A stretch of 64,000 bases of DNA from Selaginella tamariscina (taxonomy: Eukaryota; Streptophyta; Lycopodiopsida; Selaginellales; Selaginellaceae), in assembly GCA_003024785.1 (NCBI GenBank), contig PUQB01000210.1:310001-374000 (forward strand), read 5' to 3'. The notes under the pieces are model-generated. The model ran no database searches. It worked only from the letters and a program-made list of their open reading frames with translations, and was not told the DNA's origin. How positions within the stretch are numbered: position 1 is the first letter of the stretch; every line of letters begins with the position of its first letter. A program made the position numbers and the translations under genes. This document shows, piece by piece, positions 23,624 through 42,255 of the stretch.

Positions 23624-24192
23624 TGTCACGACCCGATACATGATACAAAATTCCGGATACAAGTACAGGATTCCGGATACATGATACGGTTGTAGGATAT
23701 TCCTACAGGATATGTCACAGGATATGCCTAGAGGATAAGGGACATGTGGACTCATCTTAGCCTTTACATGCATGCAGTCACTTTGCATGCATGCAGTCAC
23801 TTTGCATGTATGCAACCACTTTTAGCACTCATGCCTAGATTAACTCTTGGAGTTGTGAGCATAAAAGCTTCGACCTAATTGTTGTACAATCAGTTACTAT
23901 CAACACCAATCTTACTACGATCAATCTCGTCTTGTCTTGTTCTTGTCTTATTTCCTGTCTCGCTCCTGTTTCCTGTCCTGGTCCTGGATCCTGTCCTGCT
24001 TCTGTCTTGTTCCCGGATCCTGTCTTGTTTCTGTTTTGTTCCTGGATCTTGTCCTGCGCCTTCCTGTCTTGCTCCTGGATCCGTCCTGTTCCTATTCCTA
24101 GTTCCTGTCCTGCTCTCAGTCCAGCTCCTGAGTCAAGCCTTCCTATCCTTGGAATCCTGTTCTCTTCCTGGTTCCTGGATCGTGGCTTGACA
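23624..24192 (+). repeat. 3' LTR of the chromodomain Ty3 element
   Basis: This 569-bp LTR has TGTCACGACC...GGCTTGACA ends. Compared with the 5' LTR it carries an extra copy of a GTCACTTTGCATGCATGCA unit and lacks one TACAGGATTCCGGA-type unit near its start. The flanking pentamers (GCTCT left, ACTCC right) agree only in part, so no clean target-site duplication survives. Confidence 0.9.
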
Positions 24193-25085
24193 ACTCCTTA
24201 CATTAGAAATTAAATATTGAATGCATTAAGTCTAGTTCAATAAACATCACCTTCGAATGAAGGATATACAGTTTGTAAAATGGATAAGGAATTACTGTAT
24301 GAAAGTGATTATGATGGACAAGTTCCTTGCATCACAATATATGTGGATAGGAATAAGTTAAAGAGAGTGTTAATAGATGGAGGTTCATGTGTGAATTTTA
24401 TTGAAGAGGGTGAATGTAAAAAGATGGGTTTAGGACCAATCCAGCTTGCCCCATTTAACCTTAAAATGGCACAAAGTGTAAAGCCACTAAGCATAGTGAA
24501 AGCAGTCAACATATCCGTTAAAAGACTTAAATTCAAAATATCCTTAACAGTTCTACGAATAAAAGGATAAGACACAACATATACTATTTGCTAGGCCGAC
24601 CTTGGCTTAAGATTGCCCAAGTTATGTAAGATTGGGGCTCAGGAGAAATGACAATAGGTGATATGAAGGTGGATATCTATACTTATTCTAAGAGATATCT
24701 AGTAAAGAAGGACAGACCAATTGCATGAAATGATATGATTGGATGCAGGGTTTGGATGATCAGGAGGAGGAGAAAATTTTAAAGACATATCCTGATTTGG
24801 AGGCCCTTGTATAAATCGATTTATATGCAATTGTGAAGGAAAAAAAGAAAATCTCCCAAAAGGAATAGGGAGAGGATCAATTAGGGATAGACTTATAAAT
24901 TTTTTCCTACAACCCTTATTAATGAATTTACAGGAACAACTTGCAGATTATACTTATAATGATCCTTTAAAGCAAGTCAATATAGGAACAGAAAAGGAAC
25001 ATAAGGTGTTGACTGTTTTGCAACAAGGAAAGTTAAACACATTTCATACTTACAATAATTACTTCTTAAGATGGATTAGTGTGTG
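24193..25085 (+). pseudogene. Older Ty3 element, protease region (3' part after the insertion)
   Basis: An open stretch at 24,280-24,570 gives DGQVPCITIYVDRNKLKRVL, then IDGGSCVNFIEEGECKKMGL, a retroviral-type aspartic protease in which the active site reads D-G-G. It is followed out of frame by YYLLGRPWLKIAQV and DWGSGEMTIGDMKVDIYTY, the usual distal part of such proteases. Stops are frequent afterwards, and no reverse transcriptase was recognised before 25,085. Together with 15,967-18,073 it forms one element split by the younger insertion. Confidence 0.65.
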
Positions 25086-25500
25086 AAATTCTTTATCTTG
25101 ATAAGCTTTTGCAATACAATTTAACATGTCATATTAAGAACTAATCATGATAAAACAAATCGTCTTCTCTTAGTTATACTGTATATATGAAATTAACATA
25201 TTCGCATTCTAATTATTAAATTTAAATATTCAACTAATATATTTATTCGAAGTTTTAAAGTTTAAAATGAATTAGTAAAATAAAAAACCCTGATTTTATA
25301 TATGAATAGCGAATTCAAATTCAATTATTGATAGATAGAGAGAGAGAGAGTTAAAGTTATAAATGTATACTTATATAATGTGGTTTAAAATCTTATAAAT
25401 TGGTTTTAAAATATTAAATCAATCTTGCCAATCCGTATAAGTTTTAAACTTACGTGTGTGTGTGCGTGTGCGCGCAATTATATAAATGAACATAAGAACC
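25086..25500. other. AT-rich spacer upstream of the O-fucosyltransferase gene
   Basis: Contains a short (GA)n run near 25,340 and a TGTGTGCGTGTGCGCGC run near 25,455. No coding signal is seen. The promoter of the downstream gene probably lies here. Confidence 0.35.
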
Positions 25501-25513
25501 CTAAAACAGAGTG

Positions 25514-25610
25514 CTGTGAAGGATGCAAGGAGGCCGCTCACGATTTTAGGGTTTTAGCTTTGAAGGATGCAAGGAGGCCGCTCACGATTTTAGGGTTTTA
25601 GCTTTGAAGG

Positions 25611-25640
<30 letters not shown>
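25514..25640 (+). repeat. Triplicated 44-bp leader segment with two upstream mini-frames
   Basis: A 44-bp unit containing GGATGCAAGGAGGCCGCTCA occurs three times, with ATGs at 25,523, 25,567 and 25,611. The first two copies read MQGGRSRF and then stop (TAG at 25,547 and 25,591). The third continues into the O-fucosyltransferase frame as MQGGRSRL. Confidence 0.85.
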
Positions 25641-28740
<3,100 letters not shown>

Positions 28741-30150
28741 CCAGGTCGGTTTTGTTTAACTTAGTTATATTATAAATGTTTACAGTTTTGTTTAACTTAG
28801 TTATATTATAAATTTGTTTACAGTTATTGTAAGACTTAAGAAGATTGACAAAATGAGTACATTTTTAAACATGTTCGTTATGAAGAAAAAAGAAAATCTG
28901 TTCAGTAATAAGGACTTAATTGGAATTGAAACAAAATAAAAAAAATAAGATATACATTAATTTAATATATAGTGTATACACGGTTAAGAATTTATTGATG
29001 TATTTCCGAAGCATTTGGGATCGCACACATCTTTTGTTTTATTGTGTGTGTGGTAAACCATCGTTTTTAACACAATGAATTTGATAAACTTTCGATAATG
29101 TTTAATGTACACAAATTTGATGCATATAAATTAATACTAAGATTATATAAAAGGATATTCATGCAGTTTTCAAATTATAAATCTCAAATTTATAAATAGT
29201 TTATATATAAATATAAACACAAAAGCATATGCATATATATATATATATAGTATTAGTGGTAATTAATTAAAATCTAATTAATTGATAACACTAAAAATCC
29301 TGAAGGTCTTTTTCATTTATATTCTTTAAATGCATATAAAATCATTAAATAATTAACTTAATTAATTGGAGGGGGGACCTACCCTCTATATATATATATA
29401 TATATATTATATATTATAAAAGAGAATTAAGAAATAAGATATAGCTTTGTATAAAGCATCTACATTAAGACAATCAAGACCTCCGAAAAGAAAATAAAAT
29501 AAAAAGAAATCCGTGGAATAATTAATTTCATCAAATGCCCGAATTGGGTATAAGCAGTTAACATGGCAGTCCCCGAGATCGACACAATGGACCCACGGAC
29601 TGCCATGCTAGCTGCATAGATCCAAGGCGTGCATCAACAATGCCCTAACACATGAACCCTAAACCCTAATCATGCGGCTGTTAAACACATAATCACTTTA
29701 AAACTTTAATTTTAAAATCGTTACCTTAATAATTAAAGTTATATACGGAGTTAATTTTATAATTAGGATAATTTATTATTGATTTATAAAATAATTTAAA
29801 TATGATTAGGACTATACCTTTTACTTATATATATAAACTTTGATGTTTATCCTTAGTTTTATATAAACTTTAATGTATATCCTTTTCTTTGTGTTCTTAC
29901 TATATATGTCTATATGTTGTTTGGGTCCTTACAGCACAGTTACATTTTAAATGTAATTTAAATTAAAATTATATATATATAATTTAACTGGTTTAGGGTT
30001 TAGGGTTTATACAATGTTTTGTCAATATTCGGTTGAAGATTACCACAATGGAGCATTTATTAATAAAGTATGATGCTAAACTATGAGATTCACGTCAATT
30101 TTGTCCTCTTATTACATAATAAAAAGCTTACACTTGATATAATCATTAAG
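28741..30150. other. AT-rich intergenic region with tandem duplication, hairpin and telomere-type repeat
   Basis: A segment of about 37 bp containing GTTTTGTTTAACTTAGTT is duplicated right after the stop (28,748-28,825). A perfect 11-bp inverted repeat lies at 29,562-29,607. Short TTTAGGG repeats lie at about 29,994-30,008. No gene was recognised. Confidence 0.5.
29562..29607. other. Perfect 11-bp inverted repeat (possible hairpin)
   Basis: CATGGCAGTCC (29,562-29,572) and GGACTGCCATG (29,597-29,607) are exact reverse complements separated by 24 bp, in an otherwise AT-rich region. It does not fold as a tRNA and no family is recognised. Confidence 0.5.
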
Positions 30151-30560
30151 ATGAAGTTTTTGATAGTCATAATCATTTGTATATTATCTATTGTAAATGC
30201 TCAAGATTCTCCTTCTCCATCTCCATCTCCTTCAATTAATTTAACTCCATCTCCGCTAAATAATTTAACACCAAAACTTCAGTTACTTCAAGTGCATCTC
30301 CGTTAAATGAATTAACACCAAGTTTACCTCCATCTCAGTTACCTTCAAGTGCATCTCCATCTCCTTTAAATAATTTAACTCCATCTCCGTTAAATCATTT
30401 AACACCACAGCTAATTGGATTTGGCAAAGGGACAGTTGCATCTGCTATTGCCATGGGAACAGTTTTCTGTGGAGGTATTTCATGGTTTTGCTATATAAAA
30501 AGCAAGAACAAGTCAAGATACAGGGGATATAAGAAGCCAGATGATGATCATATTTTATAA
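30151..30560 (+). CDS. Small secreted/membrane proline-rich (AGP-like) protein, one frame break
   Basis: This resembles an arabinogalactan-type cell-wall protein. ATG 30,151 opens a clear signal peptide (MKFLIVIIICILSIVNAQ). A low-complexity region of Ser-Pro and Leu-Thr-Pro repeats follows (DSPSPSPSPS, then NLTPSPLNNLTP). The first frame stops at 30,306. A one-base change at the AAAA run near 30,275 moves to a frame that stays open to 30,560. That frame continues the same repeats (SSASPLNELTPSLPPS), then a hydrophobic segment (TVASAIAMGTVFCGGISWFC) and a basic then acidic tail (YIKSKNKSRYRGYKK, PDDDHIL). The hydrophobic segment looks like a membrane anchor. Because both halves carry the same repeat, I read this as one gene of about 135 residues with either a recent indel or a homopolymer consensus error. 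Confidence 0.6.
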
Positions 30561-31552
30561 ATTGAAGTTTTATAATGTATTTATATATAATAATAATAAT
30601 AATGTGTGTGTGTTATAATATAAATTTGAAAAAAATCCACACATCATTTTAAATTTTAAAAGGAAATTTCTATATTTACAATTGACCCGTTTTTCTTAAT
30701 TCCTCAGTTGTCAAACGTACTGTGAAATAAAAATTAAATTATCTATAAATAATATCTCTATAATAATAAATAAATGTAGAAATGCTTTAAATCAAATTAA
30801 TGAATTATATAGATTTAAATAAATACCTTTTATTTGTAAACATTATTAAATAATAAACGGATCAAGCATTTAAATAGAAATTAATTTGATTCATCGCTTT
30901 AAATTGAATTAATAATTTAAATGATTTAAATAAATATCTCATATGTCCCAAAACATCTATTATTTAAATAATGTCATAAGTTTGTCGCAAGATTAATTGT
31001 GGATTTTTTTTAAAAAATGGAAATAAGTAACACGTTTTTTTTTAAGTATAGAAAATAAATAATTGAAATATCTAAAAATTAGATTATCTTAGTCTATATA
31101 TATATATATATATATATAAATCTCTATATCTATAAATAATGCTTTAAATTAAATTAATGGATTAAATAAATTCAAATAAATTATTTATTTATTTATGAAA
31201 ATAATAAACGGAAAAAACATTTAAATAAAAATTAATCATGATTGATTACTTTAAATTAAATTAATGAAATTTTCTTTACTAAATTAATGGATATATAAAA
31301 AATTCAGAATCATAACTCATAAATTCAATAATAATAAGAATTACTACTAAGAATTAGAAACCATCGAAATGCACTTTTCTAGATTAACCGTAAAAAATGG
31401 AAATAAGTAAACCGTGTTTTAAAGTATAAACCATGTATTATATAAATCAATCTTCTGCTTTACAAAGCATATCCCGTAGCCAACAGGCTCTAAACTAGTA
31501 AAAATGGCAATAACAAAGAAGGGAGAAAAAAAAGGGTAAAAAGGGAAAAGAA
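30561..31552. other. AT-rich intergenic region
   Basis: This is simple A/T-rich sequence with repeated TTTAAATTAAATTAATG-like words (near 30,785, 30,898, 31,140 and 31,250). No coding signal is seen. The part nearest 31,553 is the 3' flank of the GAUT gene. Confidence 0.4.
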
Positions 31553-34509
31553 TCAATGTATGTTGCACTGTTGAACATAAGCATGCCCATAATTTACATA
31601 TCTCTCCCACAACGGTTTGTATCTACTCATAGCGAGCTTTAACCATGGCTTCATATTGCCATTAAAATGCACCACATACGCGCTGTCTATTTGCTGTGCG
31701 TCTATATTCGGATCGTATCCCAGTCCCAACACATGTAGTCTCCTGTCCAGTGGCTCCGTTAGTCCGTAAACGTGAGTAAACCAGGTGGCAGTGTCCCCAG
31801 CTTCCACAGTGTCCTGTCCACGTTCTGTTCTTGCCAATAGTGATACCTGCATGTATACATTAGATAGATAGATATATATATATATATACATATAGCTGTA
31901 TGTGTGTGTGTGTGTGCTAGAGAGAGAGACAGAGTATGCATAACATGTATGAACACAATAACACTGCAAAATCTGTAGTGTGAATGTGTGGAACAGAATA
32001 ACAATATGAGACAAAGCTTGATTGCTGCATAAGCCGGGGGGGGGGGGGGGCGGCGCTACAAAGATGATTCTAATAAGCTTTTATCCATCTTTAGCGCGCA
32101 CACACAAAATAATACACATACAACACATACTGATGAAGGAAACTACGTAGATACACATAAGTTGTATCTGAATAACATTTATTATATACAATATATTGCT
32201 TATAAACCTGCTTAAATAAGAAAACATCCACATACTAATTTAAATACAGAACAAGGATAAATACAGCCGCTATATGTATATAATGGAATATGGGCTAACT
32301 ATATGTATTGAATTGCTACTAATATGTACGAGAACACAAAAATATATATATCAGCCAGTAACATTGGCTGTCTCTGCATTTGTCTATTACATAAGCGTAG
32401 CAAACAGAGTATATATAATGATAATGCATAATACCTGCTAGTAACGTTAACCTCCTTCCAAGCAACAAGATCGAAGACGTTCATCCCAAAGGCCCATCCA
32501 CAAGCATCAGGGTCGAAATTCGCCTTAATCTTCGGATGAGAAAAGTTCAAATACTTGTAGTACCGATGAAAGTTGTCTAAACACGTCTCCACAGCACCAT
32601 TAACGTTCCCGTGTAAATCAATCTTAAACAGTGAGGTCAAGTCCTTCTGAACGACTACATCGTCGTCCAGAAACACCACCTTCTTGAGCTCCGGGTAAAC
32701 CTCGGGTATGTAAAACCTCAGATGGTTTAACATTGAGAGGTACTTAGGGTTCCGGAACTTAACTGCGCTCCTGCTCTCCTGCCCCGACTTGAAGTAGTAG
32801 CTCTAAAGCTTGACTTATGGAGATACAAGTGTGAAAACACGGAGTTTACAACTACGTATTTATTGTTAACTATATTGTTTGATATAACATCACATCACAC
32901 ACACACATACACAGCGATTACCAAACTAATAAGCATCTCAACTCATAGCAACTATATAGTTCATATAGCACGTGTGTGTATGTGTGTGTGAGAGAGATAG
33001 AGATGATCGTAGCAAAGCATAAAACGCTGTAAATGCACATAGTTATTTGAAACAATGTAATTATAAATATGCAAAAAATACAACTTACTTGTGTTTCAGC
33101 ATCTTGCAGTTGCTTGAGAACGGGCACATAAGAAGCATTCAACCAAGTAAAAGTGTCAATGTTTTGAACCTCAATAGTGGCACCTTTGAAGTCATTGGTT
33201 GCAAGCCATACACGCATTGCACCAAAGTTGACAGAGTCGGTAACAATGTGAAACACCAGCTCTCGAGGATGCTTTGAGTTTACCACCGTTGAATTTACCA
33301 CCACTGATGTCCCAAGTATGTTGTCTGAGAACACCACAAAGTGGTAAAGCCGGTTGTCGATCAAAGCTGGTAAATCTTGATCTTTATATCTATCTGCATA
33401 ACCGTAACATCATATAACACACATATCACATATATGTATAGTGTAAATCATACATATGTTAGTCTGATAATTTAGTACCTTGAGTTCGTGTTTCGGCCCA
33501 TTCAAGAGTTAACTGCATACCGAAGCAGTAGAGGCTCTTAGGAACAGCTTCAGCAGCTAACTGTCCAAATGTCGTGCTTTGTACGGCTGCGTTGCTTGCA
33601 CGTTCTTCCAAAGCTTGAATTTGTGCCTTAAACTGCACACAATTAATGCATAGGAAATCAATTCCGTTGTAAACACTACTATACACATGATCTTTACAGC
33701 CCGTGGTATATTATTACGTCAATACTAATAATACAAACCACTTACATAGCAAATATATCAGTTTAAAAACTACAGCTTGTAGCTTTATGTAAGTCATACT
33801 GACAATATAAATACACATTCTAAATAAGGGATGTTTGTATCAACATGTGTATGTGTATGTACAATCAACACATATCAACACGAAAATGCCAACCAATATA
33901 AACACATCTCTAATATCTAAGATCATATATGTGTATACCTTCATTATCACAGTTGCAATGTCGTAGTGAAGTTCTCGAGCTTGAAATATCAACGAGGCCA
34001 TCTGCTTCATTACAGGCTCAGCTTCTTCTGAGGAAATGGGGGTGGTTCGAGTTGCTGCTTGAGATAAGAGTAATTGACAGGCCTTTATCTGTATTTAAGC
34101 AATAACATATCCATATATGTATGTGTGTGTAGCATAGATTAATATGTACCTGTGAGCTGAGATCCCACGCCAATTGTAAGTTGTTTTTTTCTTTTGCAAT
34201 TACTAAGTAAGCCTTTGCTAATACCATCTGGTCCCCAAGCTGCCTTGCGTAAGAATGTACATCCAGAAGCTCTTCTGTTATATTAAGGGACTCCCCTGCT
34301 GTCCATGGTGCTTCTTTAAACTGCAAAAAAGTAGCTTTGATCTCAAAAACGCAACTATTATGAGAGAAACAGGTAATCCTTACCAATGAAGGTTGCCGGG
34401 ACAAGGCAAAGAATGCAATCAGCATGAGACCCAGCAGCCCAATAGTAAGAAGAATAGATACTAGTGAAAATCTCCTTCTACGACGAATGTCGTATGCCCG
34501 CCGCCTCAT
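31553..34509 (-). CDS. Galacturonosyltransferase (GAUT) family glycosyltransferase, one frame break
   Basis: This is a GT8 enzyme of the GAUT family, which builds homogalacturonan pectin in the Golgi. Exons read on the minus strand are 34384-34509, 34150-34320, 33939-34088, 33479-33632, 33089-33393, 32435-32802 and 31553-31846, with phases matching through exon 6. The start gives a basic N-terminus, then a membrane anchor (FSLVSILLTIGLLGLMLIAF). Catalytic features are VVFLDDDVVVQKDL (the DxD metal site), NFDPDACGWAFGMNVFDL, YHYWQEQN...LWKLGTLPPGLLTF and VVHFNGNMKPWLK. Exons 6 and 7 join exactly as in the family (VNVTSR|YHYWQEQN). In exon 7 one base appears to be missing between LLTF and YGLTEPLDRR, at the AAA run near 31,768. 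This breaks an otherwise perfect gene of about 522 residues. The poly-G run at 32,036-32,050 is in intron 6. Confidence 0.9.
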
Positions 34510-35052
34510 TGTAGCTCAAAGAATCATCCCTACTCCTAATCTGTTGCCCTAGAAACTAGAATTCTGACCCTAAACAGTAAAGAATCCTTGCAAAAGAGCA
34601 AATATGCGCCCCTCTGTGAAGCGCGTACCTTGTGAAGGATCCAGAAGCTCCCGCAGCTCAGATCTGCCGATTCTTGAGCCTCCGAAGAAATGCAAGAATC
34701 ATCGATCGATCCACAGCCGCCCCGATCTCTCCCATCGATCTCATCTTGCGCTTATTACTGCTCGATTACCTATTAAAGTGGCCTATTATGGATCAATCCT
34801 TCCCAAAACCAGGGCGAATGCCGACCGTTGATTGACGAAAATGAATCGTAACTGTCGGATTCCGGTCCGCGTACCATATCCGTTAGATCTCTCGTTATAC
34901 GTGCAATACGAGCAGGTGTTGAAAAACGAAAACTTGGAAAATTTTAAGTATTAACAGGGTATCTAAAAAGAAATATCCATGAGTATCTAGAAGGAATATC
35001 CAAATCAATGTATTTGTATAATTACCTATGAACTATATATCGTGGAGATAAA
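34510..35052. promoter_or_regulatory. Promoter/5' UTR region of the GAUT gene
   Basis: A locally GC-richer island (about 34,600-34,870) lies upstream of the GAUT start and abuts the 3' end of the PHD gene transcribed in the same direction. An open frame on the plus strand here has no family resemblance and is treated as chance. No specific elements were identified. Confidence 0.35.
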
Positions 35053-38051
<2,999 letters not shown>

Positions 38052-40100
38052 AATTCACTAACTGCGGAAAAAGTATACTAATGATCTATCACATATTTAA
38101 TACGAGGAGCATACAACACAGAACCTAAATTGGCAAACAATACGCATCAAAGAGCATGTTATGGCAATGACCTATATGCGTCAGTCACATCTACACATGC
38201 ATATGCGTGTGCCTGTATAGGAACATATGCATGAGTTGATCTATAAAATACATATAACAACAAAATGAGTTAGTAGATTGAGAAGGATTATAAAAGAATT
38301 GCGCTTACCGCAAGGCACCTTCATCTGCGCGTATAGTGACCTATCCCTAGGCAGAGTATCCTGTATATGTAATTATATATGAGGCATTTAAGGGAAACTG
38401 TTAATATACCGAGTGTTCTAAGAATTCAACAGCAAGTCCGCCTACATCGGCGGCAATTGATGTATCTTCATAAGAACTACACCCAGAGAAGTGTGTGTGT
38501 GTGTGTAGTTATAGCTATGTGTGTCTTTTCTGAGCTAAAACACTGTGTATTGTATATGTATGCAACACTTGGATTGAAATTATCCTTTAGGGCGTTCTCT
38601 ATTGGGCTTCTGTTATTACCTAATTCAATGTCAAAATACGCTTACCGGCAGGAGCAAGCCCTCCGTGTACCTATCCCTAGGAACAACCTAACATAATGAA
38701 ACGTATATAATAATTTTATACTGTTAAGTATTCTCTCTATATATATATATATACAAACAGCACGCCGCAAGATAAAGCCGGCTTACCGGAAAAAGCTTGA
38801 AATGGAGAAGAATCTGAACAATATCAATTTAGCAGTCTGGGTATGTAAAAGCACATCCCAATCTTGAAATGGAGAGGAATCTGCACAATATCAATTTAGC
38901 AACACATCACACACATACACACACAAACACGTTCTAATTTATATTTATGTGAACCCAGTTCTGTCTTTATAAACGAAAGTCAACACATACACACGCACAG
39001 AGACACACAGATAGAAGCTCAAATGCTCCTTGTAACGAAAAAAATAACTTAAAGCAGAATATTTATTTATCACACGCACGCACGCACAAAAATTCATATT
39101 ATGTTAATCTTTGACGCATCACATACACACACAAACACAATGTATATGCATATATGACAACAGAAAGAGGCTTCAATAAGGTAGAAAAAAATCATATTAT
39201 ATATATACTTTATGTCCTAAACACCGAAATTCTATCACGTCCACATCATACACACAATGTATATTTATATATTGATTGCATTTGAGTGATTCTTCATACC
39301 GAAAAAGTTCAGATGCCTTGTAGCGAGATAATCCAGAGGAATCTGCAATTTACACACACACACACTTATTTTGCATACTTAAATATACAACAGCTTATCT
39401 CACAATGCAGAGAACACAATGTATCTGTATATGTATAGATCAGAGAGAGAGAGAAAGCAGTGTGATTTGAAGCTTGGGGATAGCAAGGTAGTGCAAAGGA
39501 ATCTGCTGTATAATATTTAGCAATCTTCACAACATACACACATACAAATTTCTTAAACACATACGAAATTCGAAATACACACGCATGCACACAGAATGCG
39601 TATATACCGTACGAGCTTAGGAAGCTAAATAAGAAAAAATACATGAATGCAACCTGACTAAAGCACTGATCCGACAAGCATTTTATATATATATAATATA
39701 TATAGACACACACACACACCCTTCCGCTACATGTACATACAAACAGATATTGATATCTTTCATTGGTGAACCAAATAACTTTAAATCATTTAAAGCTAAA
39801 TCGCTCATAACCCATCTAAATAAGTCACCGCCCTAAAATATAATAAAATAAATCGAAAAAACCCGTAATTAAATGTCAAATAATCCATAAAACAATTTAG
39901 AATTTCTTTTAAAAAAATGGATTAAGACCAATACACTTACCATAAAAAGAAGCTCAAAGACGCCCTAGCGACCTATCCCTAGTTACCAAAATCTGCAAAA
40001 TGTCATAGATATATTTTACAATGTGGGCGCACTAAACTACTAACTATGATTTTACCTCTTCTCGAGAACTAGCGCCTCAATCAACCTACAACATTTCATA
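38052..40100 (-). promoter_or_regulatory. Upstream exon-like segments and intronic repeats of the PHD gene
   Basis: On the minus strand at least five short non-coding segments each end in a splice-donor-like site. They lie near 38,309-38,365 (CTTGCG|GTAAGC), 38,645-38,685 (CTGCCG|GTAAGC), 38,788-38,835 (TTTCCG|GTAAGC), 39,299-39,350 (TTTTCG|GTATGA) and 39,942-39,995 (TTTATG|GTAAGT). Three share the core CTAGGGATAGGT. Others share ATTC-TCT-CATTTCAAG or GCAGATTCC-type starts. They look like duplicated alternative 5' UTR exons. CA-rich runs separate them. No coding frame is supported. Confidence 0.5.
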
Positions 40101-40957
40101 TATGCATGAACTCCGTACACGTGTCCCGTCCGTACCGTCTGCACTCTGTTTAGGGTTAGGGCACATCTGGACAGTCGCCGGCATATTCTTCACATTATGG
40201 ATAAATACATACATATTTGTTATAATTCACGTTATATGAGATTGGATTTTAGGGAATCTGCACGTCTCACGTGTTATCCTATATAAATCAGTATATTTTA
40301 ATGTTAAGCGATAAGCTGAGATATAAACTATTCAACTAAGGTATATTCTTAAATATAATTTTAATTACTTGAGTTAAAACTGAAATTATTATAATACCAA
40401 ATTCGATAAGATATTGCATCATTAGTGTCTAAATCTCCTTATTAACAACATTAAATGTTATTAATATATTTGAACTTTTTGAACTTTTATATGATTACCA
40501 TTTTTCCAAGCAAAATACCCAATATCGGAGTATATCCTTTAATTGTCCTTATTAAAATTTATAAATTATTATTCTTAAATTTTAAATTTTTATGATTATC
40601 ATTAAAGAACCTTAAATTAAAATTAACATAAACTTTATTTGAAATATATATGCCTATTAATATTAAAATTCTCAAACAATTGAGTGTAAAGCCACTAATA
40701 TGTAAGGTTTATTATTAAGAAGGATAAATTAATAACTTGTTATTGCTATTATATATTAGAAAAATTATGTAATTAATTCATTAGCATTAGTGTACCTCTA
40801 ATACTTTTCAAATGCTCATTAGTCACAAATTATAAGTCATATTACAAAAAAAACATTTGCATATTCTATACAATTGCACACTCCATACACATATGAACGA
40901 GTACACAAATAGTCATCCTCTAACTACACTTATTTATAATAATAATACATATGAACA
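40101..40957. other. AT-rich intergenic region
   Basis: Nothing is recognised apart from a GTTTAGGGTTAGGG-like telomere-type fragment near 40,148. Confidence 0.35.
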
Positions 40958-41249
40958 TTGTAATTAAAATGGGAATGATACATAAAAATGAAATATAAAA
41001 AAAATTATTAATTAATACTTACGTATTAATTATTAATATTTTAAACATACATTTTAAAGAGTATTATTTCTTTAAATATAAATTATTCTAAACATTATTT
41101 CTTTATATTAAAAAATGATTAAAATTATTAATTATTAAGAAAATAAAACTATAAACATTCCCATTTTATATTAAAAAATATTAATTAAATAATTAAAATT
41201 ATTAATTATTAAAAAAATAAAACTATATACATTCCCATTTTAATTACAA
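40958..41249. mobile_element. MITE-like element with perfect 20-bp terminal inverted repeats
   Basis: TTGTAATTAAAATGGGAATG (40,958-40,977) and its exact reverse complement (41,230-41,249) bound an AT-rich 292-bp segment with no coding capacity. The 3' half contains a duplicated block ending CATTCCCATTTTA (about 41,116-41,167 and 41,190-41,240). Similar ends occur near 5,115 and 51,069. A target-site duplication was not clear. Confidence 0.7.
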
Positions 41250-42255
41250 CGTTGGTACCTACGTCTACCCATCCTAGTAATACTACGTATTTAAAAATAA
41301 GTAAATACATTCTTTCACGATGTAATACATTGGCTATATATTCATGCTGCATGTTTTGTGTGTATATATATATGTTAATTTTGCCTGCCAAACAATAAAC
41401 GTTTATGTTACGTAGCTCTAATAAGACATTTAGGCTGGTAATGCACAATATATATAAACTAAAAGATTTGAATAAAAATGAATAATATATTTATAACGTG
41501 AGTGTAATATATTTTTATGTACACCTATCACTTAAAAAATTTTAAGTATGTAAAATATATACATATTTTATAATGTATCTTTAAAATGCATGAACTTCTA
41601 CGGTTAAGTGCGATTATTATAGATCGACCAAAAATAAAGGAGAGAGGCCTTAGTGCAAATCATAAATAAAATATGAAAAAAATAATCTATTTCATTAGTA
41701 TTTAATCATGTATAATTTTGGATTTATTATTTTCTGGTTTAGTACGAATTGTAACGATATTAAATCATTTATAGATTAAATATTAATATATACATATGTA
41801 AACATATATAAAGAAGTTTCTTAAAAAACCCTCAACAACATACTAAATGTATGTATATGCATTTATATATACACAAGAATAATTTATATATGCCTATATA
41901 TGTGATCTACTTATTTATAAATATGTTAAAATATTAAATATAAAGCTCACTAATATGTACTGTATATACAATAAATTTAAAATATAAATACAACCACGTC
42001 CTAACACTTTATTAGGATCAACTTGCATACATTTCCAACGTAGACTAGTCTCTCCTTTTACTTATATATGCACTATACCCGTACAAATCACTCAATTCGA
42101 ATTATACATATTGTCAAATTCCAGAATAGAGTAATAGGAGTGCAAAACACTAATTTTGTGTATTTCTAATGTAACGTATCGTTAATAAAATGAACCAGTA
42201 TGATACAGTTTTAGAATCGTTAAAGAGGGATGATATTAAGTAAAATTTAACAATG
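41250..42255. other. AT-rich intergenic region
   Basis: No coding signal, RNA gene or clear repeat was recognised. Confidence 0.35.

Noticed and set aside
29562..29607. Possible tRNA gene at the GC-rich hairpin
   Set aside because: No D-, anticodon or T-arm pattern and no A/B box; only a single stem is present. I also saw no convincing tRNA or rRNA elsewhere in the window.
32036..32050. Run of 15 G residues
   Set aside because: It is inside a GAUT intron. It could form a quadruplex, but a single homopolymer of uncertain length is weak evidence for function.
34604..34835. Basic plus-strand open frames upstream of the GAUT gene
   Set aside because: No start context, splice partners or family resemblance; the region fits a promoter/5' UTR.
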